This document shows, in pieces, positions 16,431 through 25,835 of a stretch of DNA of 64,000 nucleotides; position 1 is the stretch's first letter, and every line of letters starts with the position of its first letter. The DNA is from Robiginitalea biformata HTCC2501. GTDB lineage: Bacteria > Bacteroidota > Bacteroidia > Flavobacteriales > Flavobacteriaceae. The notes under the pieces are model-generated. The model had not been told where the DNA came from. It saw only the letters and a list, made by a program, of their open reading frames with translations, and ran no database searches. The position numbers and the translations under genes were made by a program. Location: NCBI RefSeq assembly GCF_000024125.1, contig NC_013222.1, positions 3,179,501 to 3,243,500 of the forward strand. Reading direction: 5' to 3'.

Positions 16431-18638
16431 ATGGCTTCCCAGACCCTGATACAGAAAGAAAACAAGGAGATCGCCAAGCAGTACAAGGAACTGCTTCGCA
16501 TCAGCTACCAGACGCTCTCCGATGAGGACAAGCGCCTGATCCGGCAGGCCTTTGACGTGGCTGTGGACGCCCATAAGGATCAGCGGCGCAAATCCGGGGA
16601 GGCCTATGTGTTCCACCCCATCGCCGTGCCCAAGATCGTCGCCTCGGAAATTGGTCTGGATGCCGTGAGCATCGCTTCGGCCCTGCTGCACGACGTGGTG
16701 GAGGACACCCCGTACACGCTGAACGACATCGAGCGGATGTTCGGGGAAACCGTGGCGCGAATCGTAGACGGGCTCACCAAGATCGCCCACCTGAAAAAGG
16801 ATACGAATATTTCCCAGCAGGCGGAGAATTTCCGCAAAATGTTGCTGACCCTGCACGACGACGTGCGCGTGATCATTATCAAGATTGCCGACCGCTACCA
16901 CAACCTGCTGACCATGGATGCCATGCCGGAGCACAAGCAGGTCAAGATCGCCTCGGAAACCCTCTATATCTACGCCCCCCTGGCCCACCGTATCGGGCTG
17001 TACAACATCAAGACGGAACTCGAGGACCTCAGCCTGAAATACACCGAACCGGAGGTCTACAACGACATCCTCAGCAAGATTGAAGACACCAAGGAAGAAC
17101 AGGGCAAGTACATTGAGGACTTTACCGCCATCATCCAGGATTCCCTGGACCGTGAGGGGTTGAATTACCATATCAAGGGACGGATGAAGTCCATCTATTC
17201 CATCCGGCGGAAAATGCAGGCCCAAAATGTGGGCTTCGACCAGATCTACGACAAGTTCGCCATCCGGATTATCTATAAATCGGACCGGAAGAACGAGAAA
17301 TTCCTCGCCTGGAAGATCTACTCAATTGTAACGGACCACTTTACGCCCAATCCGGTGCGGCTGCGCGATTGGATTTCCTCCCCGAAAAGCACCGGGTACG
17401 AAGCGCTTCACATTACCGTGATGGGACCCAAGGGGCGCTGGGTGGAGGTGCAGATCCGTTCGGAGCGGATGCATGAGATTGCCGAAAAAGGCTACGCGGC
17501 TCACTTTAAATACAAGCACGGCGACCAGAAGGAACAGGGTATCGAAATCTGGCTGAACCGGCTGCAGGAAGCCCTGGAAAGTTCCAACGGGAATGCAGTG
17601 GATTTTGTGGAGGAGTTCAAGCTCAACCTGTATTCCAAGGAAATTTTCGTCTTTACCCCTACCGGCGATCTGAAATCCCTGCCGAAAGGGGCCACGCCCC
17701 TGGATTTTGCCTTCCACATCCATACGGAGGTGGGGTTGAAAACGCGGGGGGCCAAGGTGAACGGCAAACTGGTCCCGCTAAACACGGTTTTGAAAAGCGG
17801 GGACCAGGTGGAGATTATTACCTCGGAAAGCGCCAAGCCCAACCAGAACTGGCTGGATTACGCCACAACCGGCCGGGCCCGCTCCAAGATTCGTTCCTCC
17901 CTGCGCGAAGAGAAGAAAGAGCTCGCAATGGAGGGCAAGGAAATGCTGCGCCGGAAATTGAAATCCCAGAAAGTCACGCTGAACGAGGACGTGGTCAATA
18001 AAATGGTCACTTACTTTAAGTTGCAGACCAGCCTGGACCTGTTCTACCGGGTCGGAAACGGCGCCATCGACAATCAGCAAATCCGGGATTTTGCCGCCTC
18101 CTACAACAACGCCTTCATCAGCTTTTTCAAAAACAAGATCCGACGGAAGGAACCGCCCAAGGACATCGACCGGGAAGAGATCACCTCCAAATACGACATG
18201 CTCGTTTTCGGCAAGGAGGAGGAGAAGCTGGAATACACGCTGTCCAAGTGCTGCAACCCGATCCCGGGAGACGACGTCTTTGGTTTTGTCAGCGTCAACG
18301 AGGGGATCAAGGTGCACAAAAAGAATTGCCCGAATGCCATTTCGCTGCAGTCCAATTACGCCTACCGGATCATTTCGGCCAAATGGGTGGATTCCACCCA
18401 GCAGGAGTTCACCGCGCAGATCCGCATGAGCGGGATCGACAATATGGGGCTGATCAACGACATCACCGACCTCATATCCGACGAGATGCACGTAAACATG
18501 CGCAACATCAATTTCAGTACGGACGGGGGTACTTTTGAAGGGAAAATCACCGTGGTGGTGAAAAACAAGGCCATCCTGAAGAAACTCGTGTCCAACCTCA
18601 AGGAAATCAACGGGATCGACAAAGTGGTGCGCACCTGA
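16431..18638 (+). CDS. bifunctional (p)ppGpp synthetase/hydrolase, RelA/SpoT family
   Basis: A 735-residue RSH protein controlling the stringent response. Domains in order are: an HD hydrolase (HDVVEDTP at 87-94, intact HD..ED), a ppGpp synthetase (YDKFAIRIIYKSD, then GYEALHITV, then EVQIRSERMHEIAEKGYAAH at about 340-360), TGS (FVFTPTGDLKSLPKGATPLDFAF, about 400-460), a zinc-finger-like segment with SKCCNPIPGD near 603, and a C-terminal ACT domain (about 655-735). Both active sites appear intact, so one protein probably makes and degrades ppGpp. The promoter is nearly leaderless. Fur and PurA genes follow on the same strand, a context common in Flavobacteriia. Confidence 0.93.
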   Translation: MASQTLIQKENKEIAKQYKELLRISYQTLSDEDKRLIRQAFDVAVDAHKDQRRKSGEAYVFHPIAVPKIVASEIGLDAVSIASALLHDVVEDTPYTLNDIERMFGETVARIVDGLTKIAHLKKDTNISQQAENFRKMLLTLHDDVRVIIIKIADRYHNLLTMDAMPEHKQVKIASETLYIYAPLAHRIGLYNIKTELEDLSLKYTEPEVYNDILSKIEDTKEEQGKYIEDFTAIIQDSLDREGLNYHIKGRMKSIYSIRRKMQAQNVGFDQIYDKFAIRIIYKSDRKNEKFLAWKIYSIVTDHFTPNPVRLRDWISSPKSTGYEALHITVMGPKGRWVEVQIRSERMHEIAEKGYAAHFKYKHGDQKEQGIEIWLNRLQEALESSNGNAVDFVEEFKLNLYSKEIFVFTPTGDLKSLPKGATPLDFAFHIHTEVGLKTRGAKVNGKLVPLNTVLKSGDQVEIITSESAKPNQNWLDYATTGRARSKIRSSLREEKKELAMEGKEMLRRKLKSQKVTLNEDVVNKMVTYFKLQTSLDLFYRVGNGAIDNQQIRDFAASYNNAFISFFKNKIRRKEPPKDIDREEITSKYDMLVFGKEEEKLEYTLSKCCNPIPGDDVFGFVSVNEGIKVHKKNCPNAISLQSNYAYRIISAKWVDSTQQEFTAQIRMSGIDNMGLINDITDLISDEMHVNMRNINFSTDGGTFEGKITVVVKNKAILKKLVSNLKEINGIDKVVRT

Positions 18639-18692
18639 CGCCCCCCGGCCCTAAAATCAGTTGCATCGTGCGGCTATTCCTAATTTTAAGCG

Positions 18693-18700
18693 TATTTTTG
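18693..18700 (+). promoter_or_regulatory. -7 box of the fur-purA unit
   Basis: TATTTTTG fits TAnnTTTG and ends 24 bases before the ATG at 18725. No TTG lies at the expected -33 distance. Confidence 0.5.
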
Positions 18701-18724
18701 TAGGCGGATGTAGCACCACTGCCC

Positions 18725-19183
18725 ATGGCCGACAAGAATCAGGAAATCGTCAAAAATGTCTTCACCACCTTCCTGGAAGAGAACGGACACCGCAAGACCC
18801 CCGAGCGGTATGCCATCCTCCAGGAAATCTACGACAGCGACGACCATTTTGATATCGAATCGCTCTATATCAAGATGAAAAACAAGAACTACCGGGTTAG
18901 CCGGGCTACGCTCTACAATACGATCGAGCTGCTCCTGGAGTGCAAACTCGTGAGGAAGCACCAGTTCGGCAAAAACCAGGCGCAGTACGAGAAATCCTAT
19001 TTTGACCGGCAGCACGACCACGTCATCCTGACCGATACGGGGGAAGTCGTGGAGTTCTGCGACCCGCGCATCCAATCCATCAAGAAGACCATCGAAGAGG
19101 TCTTTGACATTAAAATCAACAATCACTCGCTCTACTTCTACGGAACCCGTAACCCAAGCGAGGAAACCGCCAAAGATTCATAA
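18725..19183 (+). CDS. Fur-family metal-dependent transcription regulator
   Basis: A 152-residue Fur-family repressor: an N-terminal winged helix ([21 protein letters not shown], then [16 protein letters not shown]) and a C-terminal metal-binding and dimer domain with [16 protein letters not shown]. Only single cysteines are seen (LLECK and EFCD), so the structural CxxC zinc site of many Fur proteins is absent. It may respond to iron or another metal or to peroxide; sequence alone does not decide. It has its own -7 box and lies seven bases before purA, suggesting co-transcription. Confidence 0.85.
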   Translation: MADKNQEIVKNVFTTFLEENGHRKTPERYAILQEIYDSDDHFDIESLYIKMKNKNYRVSRATLYNTIELLLECKLVRKHQFGKNQAQYEKSYFDRQHDHVILTDTGEVVEFCDPRIQSIKKTIEEVFDIKINNHSLYFYGTRNPSEETAKDS

Positions 19184-19190
19184 ACGACCC

Positions 19191-20462
19191 ATGCCTGTAG
19201 ATCTGCTGCTCGGCCTCCAGTGGGGGGACGAGGGAAAAGGAAAAATCGTCGATGTACTCACCGCCGATTACGATATTATCGCGCGCTTCCAGGGAGGGCC
19301 CAATGCCGGGCACACGCTGGAATTCGACGGTATCAAGCACGTGCTCCATACCATCCCCTCCGGGATATTCCACCCCAAAGCAGTCAACGTGGTGGGCAAC
19401 GGGGTGGTGATCGACCCGGTCATCTTCCGGGGGGAGTTGGAAAAACTTGCCGATTTCCCCGTAGACCCGGTAAAAAGCCTGCTGATTTCGCGCAAAGCCC
19501 ATCTGATCCTGCCGACGCACCGCCTGTTGGACGCCGCTTCCGAAGCGGCCAAGGGCAAGGCGAAAATTGGCAGCACCCTCAAGGGGATCGGGCCGGCCTA
19601 TATGGATAAGACGGGCCGGAACGGCTTGCGGGTGGGCGACCTGGAATTACCCGACTGGCGGGACAAATACCGGGCGCTTGCCGATAAGCACGAGGCGATG
19701 ATCCATTTTTACGACGTGGACATCCAGTACAACCTGCAGGAGCTCGAAGCCGACTTCCTCCAGGCGGTGGAATCGCTCAGAAAACTGACATTCATCGACA
19801 GCGAAGAGTACCTTTTCCAGGCGCTGGATAGCGGGAAACGCATCCTGGCCGAAGGAGCCCAGGGCTCCCTGCTGGACATCGATTTCGGCACCTATCCGTA
19901 CGTCACCTCCTCCAACACAACAGCTGCAGGGGCCTGTACCGGACTGGGGATAGCCCCCGGGACCATCGGGGATGTATTCGGGATTTTCAAAGCCTATACC
20001 ACCCGCGTGGGCAGCGGCCCCTTCCCTACCGAACTCTTTGACCAGGACGGGGAAACCATGGGCCGGGTGGGCAACGAATTCGGCGCAACCACGGGCCGGG
20101 CCCGCCGGTGCGGCTGGCTGGACCTGGTGGCCCTGAAGTACGCTGTCCGGATTAACGGGGTTACCCAGTTGATGATGATGAAGGCCGATGTACTGAGCGG
20201 GTTTGAAACCATCAAGGTATGTACGGCTTACAAATACAAAGGGGAAACCATCGACCACCTCCCCTATACACTCGAGGCCGAACACCTGACGCCCGTCTAC
20301 ACGGAAATGCCCGGCTGGAAGGAAGACCTGACCGCCATGGGATCGGCCTCCGAACTGCCCGAAGCCCTGAACGATTACATCGCTTTTTTGGAGGATGCCC
20401 TGCAAACCCCGATAAAAATCGTTTCCGTAGGCCCGGACCGCGTCCAGACCATTCGCCGCTGA
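19191..20462 (+). CDS. purA: adenylosuccinate synthase
   Basis: GTP-dependent ligase of 423 residues converting IMP and aspartate to adenylosuccinate, the first committed step to AMP. The GTP and IMP motif QWGDEGKGK is at 10-18 with catalytic D13. GPNAGHT and GIGPAYMDK follow, then TTGRARRCGWLD. The frame extends upstream to an ATG at 19104 inside fur, but the ATG at 19191 gives the standard N-terminus MPVDLLLGLQWG and the family's usual length. It starts seven bases after fur and is probably in the same transcript. Confidence 0.95.
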   Translation: MPVDLLLGLQWGDEGKGKIVDVLTADYDIIARFQGGPNAGHTLEFDGIKHVLHTIPSGIFHPKAVNVVGNGVVIDPVIFRGELEKLADFPVDPVKSLLISRKAHLILPTHRLLDAASEAAKGKAKIGSTLKGIGPAYMDKTGRNGLRVGDLELPDWRDKYRALADKHEAMIHFYDVDIQYNLQELEADFLQAVESLRKLTFIDSEEYLFQALDSGKRILAEGAQGSLLDIDFGTYPYVTSSNTTAAGACTGLGIAPGTIGDVFGIFKAYTTRVGSGPFPTELFDQDGETMGRVGNEFGATTGRARRCGWLDLVALKYAVRINGVTQLMMMKADVLSGFETIKVCTAYKYKGETIDHLPYTLEAEHLTPVYTEMPGWKEDLTAMGSASELPEALNDYIAFLEDALQTPIKIVSVGPDRVQTIRR

Positions 20463-20479
20463 GGCGGTTGAAATTGTGC

Positions 20480-20487
20480 TATTTTTG
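20480..20487 (+). promoter_or_regulatory. -7 box of the OstA-like gene
   Basis: TATTTTTG fits TAnnTTTG and ends 15 bases before the ATG at 20503. It lies after an earlier in-frame start at 20476, supporting 20503 as the true start. Confidence 0.5.
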
Positions 20488-20502
20488 GACAAATTAACCC
20501 CG

Positions 20503-22194
20503 ATGCGAATTCTTGTTCTCATATTGGCCTGCCTGTTGTCCATCCCTATAGCCCGGGCCCAGGCCGATAGTACCCAAAACCGGAAGATCAACATCGTCTA
20601 CGGGGGGAACTTTACCAAGGATGAATCCCTGCGGCCGGGAGCCTCTATATTCAGCCGGGATACCCGGCAGGTCCAGTTCGAACACCAGGGGGCCGACCTC
20701 TGGTGCGACTACGCCTTCCTCTACCAGAAGGACAACCGCCTGGAAGCCATCGGGAATGTCCGCCTGGAGCAGGGCGACTCGGTGCTGATGACCAGCGGGC
20801 GGGTGGAATACAACGGGAACCTCCGCCTGGCGAAGGCATACGAATCCGTCCGCCTCGAGAATCAGTCGATGACGCTGACCACGGATACGCTCTATTTTGA
20901 TCGGGAGCGCCAGGAAGCTTATTACAGGGACTTCGGACGGATAGTGGACTCCGTCAATACGCTTACCAGCGAGGTGGGGCGTTACTTTATGGTTCCCAAG
21001 AAATACCAGTTCCAGGACTCCGTTCTGATCAAGAACCCGGACTACACCCTGGAGTCTACCCGCCTGGACTACTACACGAATTCCAAGAACGCATATATGT
21101 ACGGGCCGTCCACGATTACCGGGGAGGATTATACGCTCTATTGCGAGCGGGGTTTCTACGACACGCGTGTGGAACAGGGCTACGGGATCCGCAATACGGA
21201 GATTCATTACAACGACCGCATCATCGAGGGGGACAGCGTGTATTTCGACAAGGCCTCCGAATTCGCCTCGGCCACCAACAACATCGTCATCACGGATACC
21301 ATCAACAAGGGCGTTATCCGGGCGCACTACGCCGAGGTGCACCGGGCCAGGGACTCCGTCTTCGCCACGCGGCGGGCCGTCTCCATCAGCCTGGTGGAGC
21401 AGGATTCCCTCTATATGCACGGGGATACCCTGATGGTCACCGGAGCGCCTGACGCCCGGATCCTGCGGGCCTACCGGAACGCAAAATTCTTTAAAACCGA
21501 CCTGAGCGGCAAGTGCGATTCCATCCATTTCGAGGAACGGACCGGGATTACCCAACTCATCCGGGAGCCGGTAATCTGGAATCTGGAAAACCAGATGACC
21601 GGCGACAGCATCTACCTGCTCAGCGACCTGGAAACCCAGAAACCCGATTCCCTGAAAGTCCTCGGCAATGCCTTCCTTATTTCGGAAGACACCATCGGGC
21701 ACCGGGGGTACAACCAGGCCAAGGGCAAGGATCTGTTCGGCAAATTCATCGAGGACCAGCTAAAGATCGTCGACCTGGTAGGCAATACTGAAGTGGTCTA
21801 TTTCATGTATGACGACGACAACGAGCTGATCGGCATCGACAAGACGGTCTGCAGCCGCATCCGCCTGCTGATGGAAGCGAGCGAGATACAGGATATCACC
21901 TTCTTCATTGACCCGGACGGGGTGATCTATCCCGAGGCGGACCTGCCCGAGGAAAGCCGTATCCTGGAAGGTTTTATCTGGCGCGGGGACGAGCGGATGT
22001 ACCGTTGGCAGGACGTATTCGACGAGGACGACAACAACCTGGAACTACCGGTGATCCGGGGCCTGAGCGAACCCATCGACCTGGAATCCAAACCCGTGCC
22101 CCCCGACCCGGACGGGCCCCGGTTCCCCAAAGACGACAAGGGCCGGCCGGCGCTCCGCCGCAGCGGGACCAAGACCGATTCCCAAAAATCCTGA
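20503..22194 (+). CDS. OstA-like (LptA/LptD N-domain) exported protein
   Basis: A 563-residue exported protein: signal peptide MRILVLILACLLSIPIARAQ, then repeated short beta-strand units of the OstA/LptA type (DLWCDYAFLYQKDNRLEAIG, then VRLEQGDSVLMTSGRVEYNG and several later copies of this NxxxxxGDSVY pattern). Such beta-jellyrolls carry lipopolysaccharide across the periplasm. The last 60 residues are charged and proline-rich (PPDPDGPRFPKDD). The true start is taken as 20503 because the signal peptide begins there and the -7 box precedes it. It is followed three bases later by an aminotransferase gene. An LPS transport role is inferred from the fold. Confidence 0.8.
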   Translation: MRILVLILACLLSIPIARAQADSTQNRKINIVYGGNFTKDESLRPGASIFSRDTRQVQFEHQGADLWCDYAFLYQKDNRLEAIGNVRLEQGDSVLMTSGRVEYNGNLRLAKAYESVRLENQSMTLTTDTLYFDRERQEAYYRDFGRIVDSVNTLTSEVGRYFMVPKKYQFQDSVLIKNPDYTLESTRLDYYTNSKNAYMYGPSTITGEDYTLYCERGFYDTRVEQGYGIRNTEIHYNDRIIEGDSVYFDKASEFASATNNIVITDTINKGVIRAHYAEVHRARDSVFATRRAVSISLVEQDSLYMHGDTLMVTGAPDARILRAYRNAKFFKTDLSGKCDSIHFEERTGITQLIREPVIWNLENQMTGDSIYLLSDLETQKPDSLKVLGNAFLISEDTIGHRGYNQAKGKDLFGKFIEDQLKIVDLVGNTEVVYFMYDDDNELIGIDKTVCSRIRLLMEASEIQDITFFIDPDGVIYPEADLPEESRILEGFIWRGDERMYRWQDVFDEDDNNLELPVIRGLSEPIDLESKPVPPDPDGPRFPKDDKGRPALRRSGTKTDSQKS

Positions 22195-22197
22195 GCC

Positions 22198-23391
22198 GTG
22201 GATGACGATTTCCTCAAATACCAGGCACAGACTACGCCGCACCCCCTGGGCCTCAATATCCTGCGCGCCTCCGGCAGTTATGTCTACGACGACCGGGAGA
22301 AGGAGTACCTGGACCTGATCGCCGGGGTGTCGGCCTGCACGCTCGGGCATTGCCATCCCGAAGTGGTCCGCGCCATACGCGAACAGGCCGGGAAATACCT
22401 GCACGTAATGGTTTACGGGGAGTTTGCCATGGAACCCGCCGTGGCTTTCTGCCGGGAACTGGCCGCGGCCCTGCCGGCCCCGCTCGAAACCACCTACCTG
22501 GTAAATTCCGGAACCGAAGCCATGGAGGGGGCCATCAAACTCGCCAGACGGGTAACCGGCCGGTCCGAAATCCTCGCCGCCCGGGACGCCTACCACGGGA
22601 ATACCCTGGGCAGCCTGAGCCTGATGAGCCTGGAATCCCGCAAGGCCCCTTTCCGCCCGCTCCTACCGGATGTCCGGCACATCCGCTTCGGCCATGCCGG
22701 GGACCTGGACAAAATTACCGGGAAAACGGCAGCCGTGGTTCTGGAAACCATCCAGGGCGGTGCCGGATTCCTGCTACCCCCGGAAGGTTACCTGCAGCAG
22801 GTTCGGGAACGGTGCAGCCAAACCGGGACGCTGCTCATCCTGGATGAAATCCAGCCGGGATTCGGGCGGACAGGCAAGCTCTTCGCTTTTGAACACTATC
22901 GATGTATCCCGGATATTTTGGTCATGGGGAAAGGTATGGCTTCGGGATTGCCCGTGGGTGCCTTTACCGCTTCGAGAGAGCACATGACTGCCCTGAGTAA
23001 CCGCCCCAAGCTCGGGCATATCACGACATTCGGGGGCAACCCCGTGGTGGCTGCGGCAGCCCTGGCTACCCTGCGGGTACTCCGGGAGGGAACGCTGATG
23101 GAAGCGATCACCCGCAAAGAAATGCTTTTCCGGGAATTGCTGAGACACCCGCGCATCCAGGAAATTCGCGGCCGGGGGCTGATGCTTGCGCTCATCCTCA
23201 GCGACCCGGCCGAAGCGGACCATGTTATCCTTCGGGGCATGGAACGGGGGCTGCTGCTTTTCTGGCTCCTTTTCGAGCCCCGGGCCGTCCGGATTACGCC
23301 CCCGCTGACCATCTCGGAGGAGGAAATCCGGAAGGGGTGCCAGATGCTGCTGGAGTTGCTCGACACCTGTCCCAAGGCGCCTGTTAACTAA
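22198..23391 (+). CDS. class III PLP-dependent aminotransferase
   Basis: A 397-residue fold-type I aminotransferase of the ornithine/acetylornithine/4-aminobutyrate group. Visible features are GVSACTLGHCHPEVV, NSGTEAMEGAIKLAR, the cofactor aspartate in LILDEIQPGFGRTG, the Schiff-base lysine K245 in VMGKGMASG and TFGGNPV near 280. It begins with GTG three bases after the OstA-like stop; the nearby ATG at 22203 is out of frame. Substrate cannot be told from sequence, and no amino acid pathway genes are adjacent. Confidence 0.85.
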   Translation: MDDDFLKYQAQTTPHPLGLNILRASGSYVYDDREKEYLDLIAGVSACTLGHCHPEVVRAIREQAGKYLHVMVYGEFAMEPAVAFCRELAAALPAPLETTYLVNSGTEAMEGAIKLARRVTGRSEILAARDAYHGNTLGSLSLMSLESRKAPFRPLLPDVRHIRFGHAGDLDKITGKTAAVVLETIQGGAGFLLPPEGYLQQVRERCSQTGTLLILDEIQPGFGRTGKLFAFEHYRCIPDILVMGKGMASGLPVGAFTASREHMTALSNRPKLGHITTFGGNPVVAAAALATLRVLREGTLMEAITRKEMLFRELLRHPRIQEIRGRGLMLALILSDPAEADHVILRGMERGLLLFWLLFEPRAVRITPPLTISEEEIRKGCQMLLELLDTCPKAPVN

Positions 23392-23477
23392 TTTGTTGAT
23401 AACAAAGCCCGCCGTTACCCCATTACAAGCCCTCAAAAAAATATTTTTAAATCCATACGGAACCCAAACGGATATTT

Positions 23478-24878
23478 ATGACGCTCGATCCGAATGAACA
23501 ACCCAGCCACTCCATCTTGAAATTTGAATCCATGCTGAAGACCGACGAGGTCTACTTCTTTGATTCTGAAGATTTTGAGGAGATTATCCACCACTATCTG
23601 AACAACGGAAAAATCGCCCTGGCCAAGAAGGCGATCCGCATGGGGCTGGAGCAGCACCCGGACTCCCTGGAATTGCAATTGCTCCAGGTGGAGGTACTGG
23701 TTTTCGAGAATAAACTGGACCGGGCGGAATTCATCCTGGACCAGTTGCAACTCCTGGATTCCCGCAATGAGGAGATTTTTATCCAACGTGCCAATATCTG
23801 CTCCAAGAAAGACAACCACCGGGGTGCCATCGAGCTCCTCCGGCAGGCACTGGAGCTATCCGAGAATGATTTTGAGGTGTACTCCCTGCTGGGGATGGAA
23901 TACCTCTTCCTGGATGAATACGGGAAAGCGCAATCCTGCTTTATGAAATGCCTGGAGGCAGACCCCGAAGACTACGCCTCCCTGTACAACGTGGTCTATT
24001 GTTTCGAGTTCCAGGAAGATTACGAAGGAGCCATCCGGTACCTGAACAATTACCTGGAATCCAGTCCGTATTGCCAGGTTGCCTGGCACCAGCTCGGAAA
24101 GCAGTACGACGCCATCGACCTCCTGGAGGAGTCCCTGGCGGCTTTCGACTTTGCAATCATATCCGACGACAGCTTTTTGGGGGCGTACTTTGAAAAAGGC
24201 AAGGTCCTGGAAAAACTCGGACGTTACCAGGAGGCAATCGAAAATTACCTGGTAACCACTCGGATGGACGACCCTACCTCCCACGCCTACCTGCGTATCG
24301 GCCGTTGCCACGAAAAGCTGGGGATGGAGGAACAAGCCCGGGATTACTACTACCTTACGGTGCACGAAGATCCGCTGCTCGACAAGGGGTGGTTGGCGAT
24401 CACGGATTACTATTTCCGGAAGAAAAATTACACCAAGGCCCGCGAGTACATCAACAAGGCCATCAATATCGACGGGGAAAACGCCGCGTACTGGACGCGT
24501 TGCGGCCGGATCCATCAGGCCCTGGGCGAACTGGACCAGGCCGATTTCGCCTACAAGCAGGCCGTGGACCTGGGCAATTACGAACTGGGTACCTGGCTGC
24601 AGTGGGCCCGGGTACTGCTCGCCAACCAGGAAGTGGCCGCCGCCGCCGAAGTCCTTAAACAGGGGGCGGAATTCCACCCGGAAGCCGCCGAACTGAAATA
24701 TTTGATGGCCGGGGTTTGCCGGATACTCGGCAAGGACCGTATGGCTTGCATCCACCTGCGTACCGCAATGGAGCAGGCCCCGGGAAAACTCAGGCAATTC
24801 CGCAAACAATACCCGGATTTATACGGGGCTTCATGGGCCCAGCGGATCATCGGCGAATGCCGGAAAGCTTCCAAATAA
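23478..24878 (+). CDS. tetratricopeptide repeat protein
   Basis: A 466-residue protein made almost entirely of TPR helices: from about residue 35 to 440, units such as ALAKKAIRMGLEQHPDSLEL, DYEGAIRYLNNYLE and YTKAREYINKAINIDGENAA can be read about every 34 residues. There is no signal peptide or membrane segment, so it is probably a cytoplasmic scaffold. The highly acidic first 30 residues are not repeat-like. The stop codon lies inside the hairpin at 24874-24902. Partners are unknown. Confidence 0.85.
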   Translation: MTLDPNEQPSHSILKFESMLKTDEVYFFDSEDFEEIIHHYLNNGKIALAKKAIRMGLEQHPDSLELQLLQVEVLVFENKLDRAEFILDQLQLLDSRNEEIFIQRANICSKKDNHRGAIELLRQALELSENDFEVYSLLGMEYLFLDEYGKAQSCFMKCLEADPEDYASLYNVVYCFEFQEDYEGAIRYLNNYLESSPYCQVAWHQLGKQYDAIDLLEESLAAFDFAIISDDSFLGAYFEKGKVLEKLGRYQEAIENYLVTTRMDDPTSHAYLRIGRCHEKLGMEEQARDYYYLTVHEDPLLDKGWLAITDYYFRKKNYTKAREYINKAINIDGENAAYWTRCGRIHQALGELDQADFAYKQAVDLGNYELGTWLQWARVLLANQEVAAAAEVLKQGAEFHPEAAELKYLMAGVCRILGKDRMACIHLRTAMEQAPGKLRQFRKQYPDLYGASWAQRIIGECRKASK

Positions 24879-24902
24879 AAAAGCTACTTTTGCTTTTTTA
24901 TT
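24874..24902 (+). terminator. A/T-rich hairpin between the TPR gene and the first DUF368 gene
   Basis: AATAAAAAAGC pairs perfectly with GCTTTTTTATT over 11 bases around a seven-base loop. As an intrinsic terminator it is A/T rich, but the T-run in the second arm fits. The loop carries the next gene's -7 box. Confidence 0.45.
24885..24892 (+). promoter_or_regulatory. -7 box of the DUF368 pair
   Basis: TACTTTTG fits TAnnTTTG, lies in the loop of the A/T-rich hairpin and ends 13 bases before the ATG at 24906. Confidence 0.55.
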
Positions 24903-24905
24903 GCT

Positions 24906-25835
24906 ATGGAAAACCGCAGTAGGCTTCATTATTTCTGGGTAATGCTCAAAGGCATGGCCATGGGCGCTGCCGACGTGGTTCCGGGGGTATCAGGCGGCAC
25001 GATTGCCTTTATATCAGGCATCTACGAGGAACTGATCACCTCCATCGACAATATACGTCCGAACTTGCTGCGCGTCTGGTCGTCCGACGGGTTCGGCGCC
25101 TTCTGGAAAGCCCTGAACGGGAATTTCCTGCTCGCCCTTTTTGCCGGGATCGTCATCAGTGTCCTGTCGCTATCCCGCCTGCTCAGCTACCTGCTGGCAG
25201 AACACCCCGTATTGCTCTGGGCATTTTTTTTCGGCCTGGTACTGGCCAGCATCCTATACGTCGCCCGGCAAATCGACCGCTGGCGACTGGCCGTCTGGGT
25301 CATGCTCCTGGCGGGCATTGCCCTGGCCACCCTGGTGGTTTCCCTCCCGGCCGCCGATCCGGAATTCGGCCTCGCCTACCTCTTCCTCTGCGGGGCACTG
25401 GCCATCTGTGCGATGATTCTGCCGGGAATCTCCGGTGCCTTTATCCTGGTGCTCCTCGGGGGGTATAAAACCGCTCTCGACGCGATCCACGAGCGCGACC
25501 TGGCCGTTCTCCTGGCCCTGGGCCTGGGAGCCGTGTTCGGGTTGCTGAGTTTTGCCCGGCTGCTCAAATGGATGTTCGTGCGGTTCCGCAACGGGACGCT
25601 GGCCCTGCTGACTGGTTTTATCATCGGTTCCCTGCAGAAAATCTGGCCCTGGAAACAGGTGCTCGAAACCCGGATGTTTGACGATAAAGCCGTGGTTATC
25701 CGGGAGGCGAACGTAGCGCCCTGGAACTTTGAAGGCAACCCGATGCTCTGGCAGGCCGTCCTGCTGGCCATCCTGGGGTTCGCCCTGATCTTCCTGCTGG
25801 AACGGGTTGCCGACCGGAAAAACGATACCGCCTGA
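24906..25835 (+). CDS. DUF368 membrane protein, PopT-type undecaprenyl phosphate translocase (copy 1)
   Basis: A 309-residue polytopic membrane protein with about eight helices. The DUF368 signature GMAMGAADVVPGVSGGTIAF is at 17-36 and the second half repeats a similar GISGAF motif near 175. DUF368 proteins (PopT) have been shown to recycle undecaprenyl phosphate, the lipid carrier for cell-wall and surface glycan synthesis, across the cytoplasmic membrane. The stop shares one base with the start of a second DUF368 gene. Function by family; the need for two copies is unexplained. Confidence 0.88.
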   Translation: MENRSRLHYFWVMLKGMAMGAADVVPGVSGGTIAFISGIYEELITSIDNIRPNLLRVWSSDGFGAFWKALNGNFLLALFAGIVISVLSLSRLLSYLLAEHPVLLWAFFFGLVLASILYVARQIDRWRLAVWVMLLAGIALATLVVSLPAADPEFGLAYLFLCGALAICAMILPGISGAFILVLLGGYKTALDAIHERDLAVLLALGLGAVFGLLSFARLLKWMFVRFRNGTLALLTGFIIGSLQKIWPWKQVLETRMFDDKAVVIREANVAPWNFEGNPMLWQAVLLAILGFALIFLLERVADRKNDTA

